The notes under the pieces are model-generated. The model searched no databases, was not told the DNA's origin, and worked only from the letters and a program-made list of their open reading frames with translations. A stretch of 11,944 nt of DNA from Gemmatimonadota bacterium. Its GTDB lineage: Bacteria > Gemmatimonadota > Gemmatimonadetes > Gemmatimonadales > Gemmatimonadaceae. Below, one piece after another: positions 1-7,500 of the stretch (its first letter is position 1; every line of letters starts with the position of its first letter). A program made the translations under genes and the position numbers. Location: positions 1 to 11,944 of the forward strand of contig PKVB01000148.1 of assembly GCA_003131365.1 (NCBI GenBank). The letters are read 5' to 3'.

Positions 1-164
1 AAACGCTGAAAGCATATAAGCGTGAAACCCTCCACAAGATGAGATCTCCCTGGATCGCAAGATCCCTAAAGGCTCCTGGAAGATGACCAGGTCGATAGGT
101 CGGGTGTGTAAGCGCCGCGAGGCGTTGAGCTTACCGATACTAATCAGCCGTGAGGCTTGATCAT
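1..164 (+). rRNA. 23S ribosomal RNA, 3' end (partial)
   Basis: This is the last part of domain VI of the large-subunit rRNA; the rest lies before the window. The match to bacterial 23S is direct: the GCTGAAAGCAT block near 5, GATGAGATCTCCCT near 39, GGTGTGTAAGCGC near 103, GCGTTGAGCTTACC near 122, and the terminal block ACTAATCAGCCGTGAGGCTT near 139. Comparison with the remembered E. coli 3' end places the mature end at about 164, give or take a few bases. No 5S gene follows, which is unusual for an rRNA operon. Confidence 0.97.
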
Positions 165-280
165 TGATTCGGTTACATGCACGCAGGAACGCTGCGTGAG
201 TGAGGTTCGGTCAAACTACCGTTTGCAGGATATTCAGTTGTTCAAACTGACGATCACACGATGTGATCGCAGAAACAAAG
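165..280. other. Spacer between converging 23S rRNA and tRNA-Ala, with four tandem stem-loops
   Basis: This spacer is less GC-rich than its surroundings and holds no 5S rRNA signature and no credible ORF. It contains four perfect inverted repeats: CACGCAG/CTGCGTG (180-198, 5-base loop), CAAAC/GTTTG (212-225, 4-base loop), TCAGTT/AACTGA (234-250, 5-base loop) and CGATCACA/TGTGATCG (251-269, 3-base loop). The last two abut with no base between them. None is followed by a clear T-tract on either strand. They may act in rRNA trailer processing or as bidirectional terminators between the converging genes. That role is inferred; the repeats are seen directly. Confidence 0.6.
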
Positions 281-353
281 TGGAGAATACCGGGATCGAA
301 CCGGTGACCTCCTGGTTGCAAACCAGGCGCTCTCCCAGCTGAGCTAACGCCCC
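281..353 (-). tRNA. tRNA-Ala, anticodon UGC
   Basis: A complete 73-base cloverleaf folds on the minus strand: D stem GCTC/GAGC, anticodon stem CCTGG/CCAGG around the loop TTTGCAA (anticodon TGC at 318-320), T stem ACCGG/CCGGT around TTCGATC, and discriminator A at 281. The G3-U70 pair that marks alanine tRNAs is present. The acceptor stem is GGGGCGT against ATTCTCC. That gives a C5-U68 mismatch and a G6-U67 wobble where a full stem would read ACGCTCC. The 3' CCA is not encoded, so it must be added by a nucleotidyltransferase. The gene points towards the 23S rRNA 3' end. It is probably functional, but a decaying extra copy is possible. Confidence 0.93.
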
Positions 354-362
354 TCAACGCGA

Positions 363-392
363 AATATAGACGAACACGTGTCGCGCCGACAA
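363..392 (-). promoter_or_regulatory. Candidate sigma-70 promoter of tRNA-Ala
   Basis: On the minus strand, TTGTCG (387-392) and TATATT (363-368) are separated by 18 bases and resemble -35 and -10 boxes. The -10 box is 5 of 6 and the -35 box 4 of 6 against consensus. Only 9 bases lie between the -10 box and the first base of the mature tRNA, so the transcript would begin within a few bases of the tRNA. This lets the tRNA be expressed independently of the act operon upstream. Confidence 0.55.
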
Positions 393-412
393 CGCGCGCC
401 GCTCGTGCGCGT

Positions 413-431
413 GGTGCGGGAGCTGCGCACC
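413..431 (-). terminator. GC-rich hairpin just after actF
   Basis: GGTGCG (413-418) and CGCACC (426-431) form a perfect 6-bp stem with a 7-base loop, starting 9 bases after the actF stop codon on the minus strand. It could end the act operon transcript. No T-tract follows it, so an intrinsic terminator is not established; it may instead protect the 3' end. Confidence 0.3.
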
Positions 432-440
432 GTACGCTGG

Positions 441-1763
441 CTACTCGTGCGCCGGCAACGGCTCCATCGTGCGCGGGTCAACGGGTACCTGCACCTCGTC
501 GCGGTAGGGCGAAGTCATGAGCAAGACGCGCATGCGCGGGAATGCATCCATGAACGAGAGATAGCAAAAGCCAGAGATGCCGAGCAGGCCAGCGGTGACG
601 CCGAGCTCCCAGATGCCAAATGGGATATTTCCGACAACGCCGTAGATCGAAGGATAGACCTCGAGGTAACGGTGCATCCAGAGACCAAGCACCGTCGACG
701 CCGCAAAGAAAACCATCGTCGGGAGAAAAACTTTAGCTGCGCGCGAGAGCAGTCCAAAAAAAGGAAGGACGAACATCAGGGCAACGGTGATCAGCGTCGG
801 AATGCGCCAGCCTTCAATCAGCCGCAGCCGCATCCAATGCGTCTCCTCGCCCAGGTTGCCGTACCAGATCACCAGGTATTGGCCAAAGGTGAGGTAGCCC
901 CAGAACGCGGTGAAGGCGAAACAGAGCTTGCCCAGATCGTGGAAATGCTTGTCCTGAATCAGATCGTAACGCTCGAGGTACCTGCGCCAGGCCATGACAA
1001 TCAGTGTCCAGCTGGCGAGCGCGGTGACCCATGCTCCCATGAAGAACCACCAGCCGTACATCGTGCTCTGGAAGTGCGGGTCGAGCGACATCGACAGATC
1101 CCACGACAAAAGAATCCACCCGAACGCGAACGCGAACCCGAGGAACACGGCGAGCTTTCCCTGTAGAGAGTGCGTCGAGTGAAGCTCGCGTCTCTCATCC
1201 CGGTATCCCTTTCGCATCCGCTCGCGAAGTCCGCGCGCCCATTTTGCGCCCGACTCGGGAAGGATTCCCACGTCCAATCTTACCGACGTGTAGATGTACC
1301 AAACGCTCAGCAGCGTGATGATGGCGTAGACGACAATCACCCGCGTGAAGAAGAAGGGCGGATTCAGCCACACGCGCTTCTCCGGAACCTCCGGCACATG
1401 GTTCGACCACCAGAAGATGTGGTGACGCCCCACCAGCAGGGCGAGAAGCAGCACGAACGCAACAGGCAGAAACGCGGCGTATCCTTCCAGGAATCGGATG
1501 ATCGGCCTCGACCATCTGGCGGTCGTGATCCGTTGCACCGCAACGAACATCACGCCCGCCGACGAGATCGACGTGAAGTACAGCCAGTTGACGAGCAGCG
1601 CCTGCCAGACTCGATCTGGATCGACGAACAGGCCGATGACGAAGACGATGAGACCCAGACCCGCCAGCACGAGTGCGATCGTCTTGAGGATTGGCGGCGT
1701 GGGCCGATCGATTCCCACAAGCACCTCATCTCTGCTCGGGGCGTGAGCGTCGTGCGTGCTCAA
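441..1763 (-). CDS. actF: ACIII subunit ActF, NrfD-like membrane quinol-oxidoreductase subunit
   Basis: This 440-residue integral membrane protein is the second NrfD/PsrC-like subunit of alternative complex III, alongside ActC. About ten hydrophobic segments are visible, near residues 26-47, 55-75, 95-113, 136-158, 203-221, 235-256, 278-302, 320-340, 346-365 and 385-406. The motif SWDLSMSLDPHFQSTMYGWW (220-239) is characteristic of ActF. The start is TTG at 1763: it overlaps the actE stop (TTGA on the minus strand) and is preceded by GGAGG with 5 bases of spacing. It is the last gene of the operon; the next downstream element is the tRNA-Ala promoter. In characterised ACIII this subunit lacks a clear quinol pocket of its own, but I cannot judge that from sequence. 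Family assignment is strong because of the operon order. Confidence 0.95.
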   Translation of the reverse strand: MSTHDAHAPSRDEVLVGIDRPTPPILKTIALVLAGLGLIVFVIGLFVDPDRVWQALLVNWLYFTSISSAGVMFVAVQRITTARWSRPIIRFLEGYAAFLPVAFVLLLALLVGRHHIFWWSNHVPEVPEKRVWLNPPFFFTRVIVVYAIITLLSVWYIYTSVRLDVGILPESGAKWARGLRERMRKGYRDERRELHSTHSLQGKLAVFLGFAFAFGWILLSWDLSMSLDPHFQSTMYGWWFFMGAWVTALASWTLIVMAWRRYLERYDLIQDKHFHDLGKLCFAFTAFWGYLTFGQYLVIWYGNLGEETHWMRLRLIEGWRIPTLITVALMFVLPFFGLLSRAAKVFLPTMVFFAASTVLGLWMHRYLEVYPSIYGVVGNIPFGIWELGVTAGLLGISGFCYLSFMDAFPRMRVLLMTSPYRDEVQVPVDPRTMEPLPAHE

Positions 1764-2575
1764 CGAATCCTCCGTGCGCGTGCGCTGTCAGTCTTCGCTT
1801 TCACGGAATCGGCGTGCGTGTGCCCCGCCGTGTCGGACGGCGCCACGGCAGGAAGCCCTTGCTGGGTCGCGGGCTGGTTCGCCGTGCCCGCCGTTCCCTG
1901 CTGGCCAACCTTCAACAAACTGCGCGGATTGAAAAACGGAGCCGGCTCGGTCGGTCCCATTCTGGTGGGACCAGGAACCTTATCCCCCGTCACGCCGGGG
2001 GGAGCAAGTGGTCCGACTGCCACCGTCTTCCCGCTCACGCCCTGCAGCGCTCTCACGTAGTTCACGACGTCCCAGCGGTCCATCTCTTCGATCCTGTTGT
2101 ACGGGGGCATGAGGCCGCGCCCGTTCCGGATCATTCCGAAGATGTATCCATCGGAACGGCCCTTGGTCAAATCCATCGTAAGATTGATCCCCGGCATCCC
2201 GAACTTCGTCGCGGGGCCATCGCCCATTGCGCGCTCTCCGTGACAGACGGCGCAATTGATCTGAAAGTATTTCCTGCCGTTGGCGAGGGAAGAATCAGAC
2301 GCAGGCGTTGGATTCTTCAGCGCGGTCATCGAATCGATCGTCGCCGGGAACGCCCCGTACGAGACCTGAAATCCCGCGACCGCCGTTCCATTCGTTGGAA
2401 CCGACATCTGCGGATTTCCGCGCGACGGAGTGAGCGTGTCCTTCACCACTTCCCAGGTCGAGATCGATGGCTGGCGCTTGAAGTCGCTAAACCACTCGCA
2501 CGCGGTCAGCGTAAACGGTATCGCTAGAACGAGCACGCGCATCGCGGCACTGACGCGGGACTTCTTAGCGCTCAA
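1760..2575 (-). CDS. actE: ACIII subunit ActE, monoheme cytochrome c lipoprotein
   Basis: This is a 271-residue periplasmic monoheme cytochrome c, anchored by lipid, that should carry electrons out of the Fe-S/heme relay of ACIII. From the TTG start at 2575, a KKSR n-region and a hydrophobic stretch lead to the lipobox LTAC (Cys26). The heme motif CAVCH is at residues 108-112, and a likely axial Met lies in LMPPY (Met156). The helix around DRWDVVNYVRAL closes the class I cytochrome c fold. The C-terminus is rich in Pro, Ala and Thr and looks disordered. The TTG start is chosen because GGAGG lies 6 bases upstream and the signal peptide is complete; it overlaps the end of actD by 11 bases. ATG at 2542 is the alternative, but it has no ribosome binding site and a shorter n-region. 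Confidence 0.93.
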   Translation of the reverse strand: MSAKKSRVSAAMRVLVLAIPFTLTACEWFSDFKRQPSISTWEVVKDTLTPSRGNPQMSVPTNGTAVAGFQVSYGAFPATIDSMTALKNPTPASDSSLANGRKYFQINCAVCHGERAMGDGPATKFGMPGINLTMDLTKGRSDGYIFGMIRNGRGLMPPYNRIEEMDRWDVVNYVRALQGVSGKTVAVGPLAPPGVTGDKVPGPTRMGPTEPAPFFNPRSLLKVGQQGTAGTANQPATQQGLPAVAPSDTAGHTHADSVKAKTDSARARRIR

Positions 2576-3065
2576 GCCGCACCTCCACTGCCCCGTGCTC
2601 GCGCAGAAGCTCCTCGGCAGTCCTCGCATTTTCCGGAGAACACTCGACCCAGACTCCGTACTCGCCATGACTGAAACGCGGATCGTAACCCACCATCATC
2701 GTGAGCCGGGGGATGCGCGAATTGATGAAAAGCCCCGCGACTGTAGACAGCCCTCCGACGAGCACCATCACCTCGAAGCCGAAGATCGTGTACGGCACCC
2801 ACGACGCGATCGGCTTGCCGCCGACGACCAGCGGCCAATAGTCCGAGGTCCAGATCGCTATCCAGTAACCGAACGTCACGCCCAGCAAACCACCGATCAA
2901 CGTGTAGCGTCGCACCGAGCTCGGCGGCGCTCCGATCGCTTGCTCGAGCTCGTGACGGGGCGTCGGAGTGTAGACGCGGATCGCGCCGATGCGGTTTTCC
3001 TTGAGCGCTTCGATCGCGCTCACCGCGGCGTCCAGCTCATGGAATGCACCAAGGACGCCGCGCAT
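2565..3065 (-). CDS. actD: ACIII subunit ActD, DUF3341 membrane protein
   Basis: This 166-residue protein matches the DUF3341/ActD family, a structural membrane subunit of ACIII without cofactors. It opens with a small soluble domain (MRGVLGAFHELDAAVSAI) and has two membrane helices near residues 54-72 and 93-114. The family-typical stretch PYTIFGFEVMVL is at 91-102. A C-terminal soluble part (PRLTMMVGYDPRFSHGEYGV and after) ends in an ECSPENARTAEELL helix. The ATG at 3065 overlaps the actC stop by one base (TGATG), which indicates translational coupling. The open frame continues upstream inside actC, but that extension does not resemble the family. Confidence 0.93.
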   Translation of the reverse strand: MRGVLGAFHELDAAVSAIEALKENRIGAIRVYTPTPRHELEQAIGAPPSSVRRYTLIGGLLGVTFGYWIAIWTSDYWPLVVGGKPIASWVPYTIFGFEVMVLVGGLSTVAGLFINSRIPRLTMMVGYDPRFSHGEYGVWVECSPENARTAEELLREHGAVEVRLER

Positions 3066-4528
3066 CAGGAGAATTCCCCCGGCGTATCCGCCTCGTACTC
3101 GAAATGTCGTCCGGCCGGATCGATTCCGTGCGGATGCGCCTTTCTGAGCTTGGGGGGAACGATCTCCTTCACTTCCGAAATCGCGATCACGGGCAGTTGC
3201 TTGATGAACAGCAGGAACCACATCGAGAACCAGCCAAAGCTTCCCGCAAGGATCGCGTAGTCCACCCAGGTCGGGCGATAGCTGGTCCACTGCCATGGCT
3301 CGAATTCGTGCGACAGCGAGGGCACGACGATCACGAAGCGCTCGAACCACATGCCGATGTTGATAGTGAACGAGATGATGAAGAGCCAGGCCGGGGTTCT
3401 CCGCAGCTTCTGCGAGAAGAGCGAAAGCGGAAGCACCATGTTGCAGGTGTACAGGATCGCCGACGCCCACCACCACTGTCCCCAGATTCGATTGGCGAAG
3501 AAGGCCTTCTCGAATTCATTGCCGCTGAACCACGCCACGAACCATTCGTTCATGTAAGCGCAGCCGACTAGGAGCGACGTGAACAGCGCCAGCTTGGCCG
3601 CCGCGTCGAGGTGGTTGATCGTGACGTAATGCCTGAGCCCGAAGAACTTTCTGAGCGGGATGATGATCGTGAATACCATCCCGATTCCCGAGAAGATCGC
3701 GCCGGCGACGAAGTAGGGCGCGAAAATCGTGGTGTGCCATCCCGGCACAAGCGACATGGCGAAGTCGAAGGACACGACCGAGTGCACCGACAGAACCAGC
3801 GGCGTCGAGAACGCGGCGAGGAAGAGGTACGCGCGCGCGAAGTGACGCCATTCGCTGTCAGTGTTCCGCCACCCCAGCGAGAGCACGCTGAAGATCCGCT
3901 TTCTCATCGGACTGATGTTCTCGCGGTCGCGCAGGACCGCGATGTCTGGTATCAGGCCGACGTACAAGAAGGTGCTCGAGATCGTGAGGTAGGTAAGAAT
4001 CGCGAACACGTCCCACACCAGTGGACTCTTGAACTGCGGCCAGATGTAGCGCCAGTTGGGATACGGAATCAGCCAGAAGAACTTCCACGGACGGCCGAGG
4101 TGGAGAATTGGAAAGAGCCCCGCCGTCATGACGGCGAACACGGTCATCGCCTCGGCGCACCGATAGATCGTCGTGCGGAATCCGGCGCGGAATAGATAAA
4201 GGATCGCCGAGATGAGCGTTCCGGCGTGGCCGATACCGACCCAGAAGACGAAGGTGATGATGTACACTCCCCACATCACCGGCGGGTTGTACCCCGCGAC
4301 GCCGAGCCCGCTGTAGATCTGGTACATCCACGCCGCGATCCCGATGAGCAGGAAGAACACGGCAACGCCGAGTCCAATGAACCACGCGACGGTTGGGTGA
4401 AGCGTGCCGACGATCTCGCGATCGACCTGCTCGTAATCCTTTACCGCCGGCAACTGAACGTCTGCCGTGGCGATGTTCGGCCGGCGTGGCTCGTCGCGCG
4501 CGGGTAGCGGTTGCGTGAGAGTCGCCAT
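3065..4528 (-). CDS. actC: ACIII subunit ActC, NrfD/PsrC-like quinol-oxidising membrane subunit
   Basis: This 487-residue polytopic protein is the ACIII subunit expected to bind and oxidise quinol, passing electrons to the Fe-S clusters of ActB. Its NrfD-family features include GHAGTLISAILYLFR (100-114), HLGRPWKFFWLIPYPNW (143-159), SVHSVVSFDFAMSLVPGWH (247-265) and NIGMWFERFVIV (390-401). Roughly ten membrane segments are visible between residues 48 and 445. Both ends are soluble, and the N-terminal 40 residues are typical of the family. The ATG at 4528 lies 2 bases after the actB stop, with GGAGG 9 bases upstream. NrfD-like subunits of polysulfide or nitrite reductases share the fold, but the flanking act genes settle the identity. 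Confidence 0.96.
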   Translation of the reverse strand: MATLTQPLPARDEPRRPNIATADVQLPAVKDYEQVDREIVGTLHPTVAWFIGLGVAVFFLLIGIAAWMYQIYSGLGVAGYNPPVMWGVYIITFVFWVGIGHAGTLISAILYLFRAGFRTTIYRCAEAMTVFAVMTAGLFPILHLGRPWKFFWLIPYPNWRYIWPQFKSPLVWDVFAILTYLTISSTFLYVGLIPDIAVLRDRENISPMRKRIFSVLSLGWRNTDSEWRHFARAYLFLAAFSTPLVLSVHSVVSFDFAMSLVPGWHTTIFAPYFVAGAIFSGIGMVFTIIIPLRKFFGLRHYVTINHLDAAAKLALFTSLLVGCAYMNEWFVAWFSGNEFEKAFFANRIWGQWWWASAILYTCNMVLPLSLFSQKLRRTPAWLFIISFTINIGMWFERFVIVVPSLSHEFEPWQWTSYRPTWVDYAILAGSFGWFSMWFLLFIKQLPVIAISEVKEIVPPKLRKAHPHGIDPAGRHFEYEADTPGEFS

Positions 4529-4530
4529 CG

Positions 4531-7500
4531 CTATGCGCCTCCGGAACTGGAAGGCGCTGGATGCATCACCTTCTTCAAGTAGACGACCGCCGTAAATGTG
4601 TTGAGCTCTTCGAAGACATGGTACGCCCTCGCATCCTTGGCGAGCTGCGTGACCGTCCAGCTCTCATCGGCCGCGTCACCGAACACGATCGCGCGCGACG
4701 GACAGCCCGCCGCGCACGCGGTGGTGAACTCGTCCGGCTTGAGCGGGCGCTTTTCGGCAGCAGCGCGATTTTCCGCCTCGCGGATCCTCTGCACGCAGAA
4801 GGTGCATTTCTCCATCACGCCCTTTCCGCGCACGGTGACATCGGGATTCAGCTGCCAGTTGAGCGGCTCAGGGAACGCGTACTGCGGGCGCGCCGGCTCG
4901 CCGTAACCGAACCAGTTGAAGTATCGAACCTTGTACGGACAGTTGTTGGAGCAGTAGCGCGTGCCGACACAGCGATTGTACACCTGCACGTTCAGGCCAT
5001 CGGGCGAATGGTAGGTGGCATAGACCGGGCACACCGGCTCGCACGGCGCGTTGCCGCATTGCTGGCACATCATCGGTACGAAGCGCGTGTCGAAATCGGC
5101 GCCGCCGTCTTCCCCGCCCTCGTAGTACCGCTCGATGCGGATCCAGGCCATCTCGCGACTGCGAAGGAGGTTCGCGCCGAAGCCGGTGCGGTCGGGAAGA
5201 ATTTTTCCTACCTGCCAATCGGCGCCGACGGTTGGGATGTTGTTCTCGGCGTAGCAGGCGCTTACGCACGCGGCGCATCCGGTGCAGCGCGCAAGATCGA
5301 CCGTCATCGCCCAGCGGCGCTTGGCCATGCCGCTCCAGTGATTCGGATCGTACATGCCCTTGTCCTTCGATTTCGGATCGCCTTGCTCGCCCTGAGCATC
5401 GTTCGCGACCGGAGAGCGGAGACCGGGGAGGAATTGGTGCGGCGCGTCTCCGGGCATTTCCTCGCCCTGCTCAGCACCTGCCGGATGGTCTCCCGCGGGA
5501 GCCTCGGTTCCGGCGTTCGCCGCAACCTCCGCCACGTTCGAAGCCCCCGTATCATGGCCGGGTCGTCCCGCCTGAAGATCCGCTATCGCGATCGCCTGAC
5601 CGATTCCGCGCCCGTGCTGGCGCGCCGATCCTTCGGTCGTGACGATCTGCGCATAGCCACCGGCCTTCGAGACGTTCGCCTTGGTCGAGACGAACGCCAC
5701 TCCTCCGGCGCGGTCTTCGGCCAGCGGTAGAATCTCGAGCGGATTGAATCCCGCCTTCGCGTATCTGCCGGCGTGCGTGTGGCCTCGACCAGTTCCGATG
5801 GCGACGGTGTCGCGCTGCGTGCCCGGGTACCGGAGCACCGGCAGTGTCAGGCTTCCCGCCGATGTCTGCACGGTGACGAGATCACCGTTTGCCAATCCCA
5901 TCTTCTCCGCGGTCGCGGGATTCATCTCGGCGACTGTCTGCCAGCAGATTTTCGTGACGGGATCGGGAATTTCCTGGAGCCACGGCTTGTTCGCCCCGCG
6001 CCCATCGCCAAGAAACGGGTGCGGATAGACCACGAGGTACATGTTGCCGCTCGATTGGTCGATCGGCGGCGCGGTGCGCACCGCCGGAACAGGACGCGCG
6101 GTCGTTGGCTCGCCGAGTGACCCCGACGCGATCCCGCGCGGAAGAGCGGCGGCGAGTCCGGCGGCGCCCCCTGGGAAGCGGCCTATCAACCAGCTCCGGT
6201 AGTCGGTCATTGGATAGCGCGCCGCGCTCCCAGGATCTTTCTTCGCCGCGGCGATAAGCAGATCCGATGTCGCGCGAGTATCGAACACCGGATCCATCGT
6301 CGGCTGCTGCAGAGAGATCGTCCCGCGAACCGGCTCGGCGTCTCCCCACTGCTCGAGCGTGTGATGATCGGGAAGAATCAGATCGGCCAGCTCCGACGTT
6401 TCGTCCGGATAGCTCGAGAAGCTCACCTTGAACGGCACCTTCGCCATCGCGGCCGCAAATCCCACCGACTTCGGAAGCGCGAATGCCGGATTGGCCCCGC
6501 GCACCATCAGCAGCGGGACGCCGCCGGCGTTCATGCGCTCGGCGAGAGCGCGCAGCTCCGCCGGCGCCGCCATTCGATCGAAGCCCAGGTATCCTTCGTT
6601 CGGTTTGATCGTGACCCCGACACTGCCGCGCGACTGATTGAGAGCGTTCGCGGCGAGGGCGACTTCCAATCCATCCACGCCGCCACCGCCCGCGATCACC
6701 ATGCTCGAGGTCGCCGCGGCGAACTCACGCGCAAAGGCGGCAAGCACAGGTGCGCTGACTCCCGTTGCCTGCGCGGCCGCCTCGGCCGGAAGCTGGCCCG
6801 CGAGCATGCGCACGATCGCCATCTCGCTGCCGGGGCGGCAATCGATCCACTGGTCGGCGTTGAGACCCGTGAGCGAGCGGCGAGGTCCTACATAGATTAG
6901 CCGCGGGCTGTTGTCGTGATCGGCGCGCGCATCGGCGAAATCGAGCTGCTGCGGCACCATCGCGCCCCAGCTGTCGAGGAAATCCGCGCCAATCGAAACA
7001 ACCAGTCTGGCGGCGTGGAAATCGAGCCGTGGCCACGCGACTCCATAGCTCTGTCGGTTTGCGGCGATCACCGCGTGATCGGCACCCGCATCGTAGCTGA
7101 GATGAGCTGGCATTCCGAAGCCAGCGAGCCAGGTGTCGAGGAATCCAGGAAAACTTCCCGACTCGTGCTGGTTGACGAAGACCGCGTTTCCCGCGCCCCC
7201 GCGGCTCCGCGTCTCTCCCAGCTTCTGCGCGAACAGCTGCAGCGCTTCGTCCCAGCCCACGCTCTGGAGCTGTCCGTTGCGCCGCACCATCGGCCCGCGG
7301 TAGCGATCGGGATTGTAGAGACCTTGCAGTGCCGCCTGTCCGCGGGCGCAGAGCGCGCCGCGATTCACCGGGTGATCCGGATTGCCCTCGAGCTTGATCG
7401 TGCGTCCGTCACGCGTCTCGGCGATGACACCGCACGCGGCGGAGCACTCGCGGCACGTCGTCGCGTAGTAGGTGGATACGCCCGGTACCGTTTGATCCGG

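Noticed and set aside
254..266. TCACA-CGA-TGTGA as a CRP-type site
   Set aside because: The half-sites are in the inverted order and the spacing is 3, unlike TGTGA-N6-TCACA; it fits an RNA hairpin better.
165..280. Hidden 5S rRNA
   Set aside because: The conserved 5S blocks, such as the CCGAAC and AGTGAAAC regions, are not found, and the spacer is only about as long as one 5S gene.
157..342. Short plus-strand frame across the 23S end and the tRNA
   Set aside because: It runs through the rRNA end, the hairpins and the tRNA gene, so it cannot be a protein gene.
375..382. ACACGTGT palindrome in the tRNA promoter spacer
   Set aside because: An 8-base palindrome alone is too likely by chance, and no second copy was seen.
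378..2527. Long plus-strand open frames opposite actF and actE
   Set aside because: They have no recognisable motif, are rich in Arg, and lie exactly opposite well-supported genes; in high-GC DNA such antisense frames are expected.
1760..2668. Longer actE start at 2668
   Set aside because: It would overlap actD by about 100 bases, and the extra residues do not form a signal peptide; TTG at 2575 has a good ribosome site.
3611..5730. Plus-strand open frames of up to 389 residues opposite actC and actB
   Set aside because: Same reason: composition biased to Arg, Glu and Ala, no family match, and the minus strand carries clear ActB and ActC motifs.
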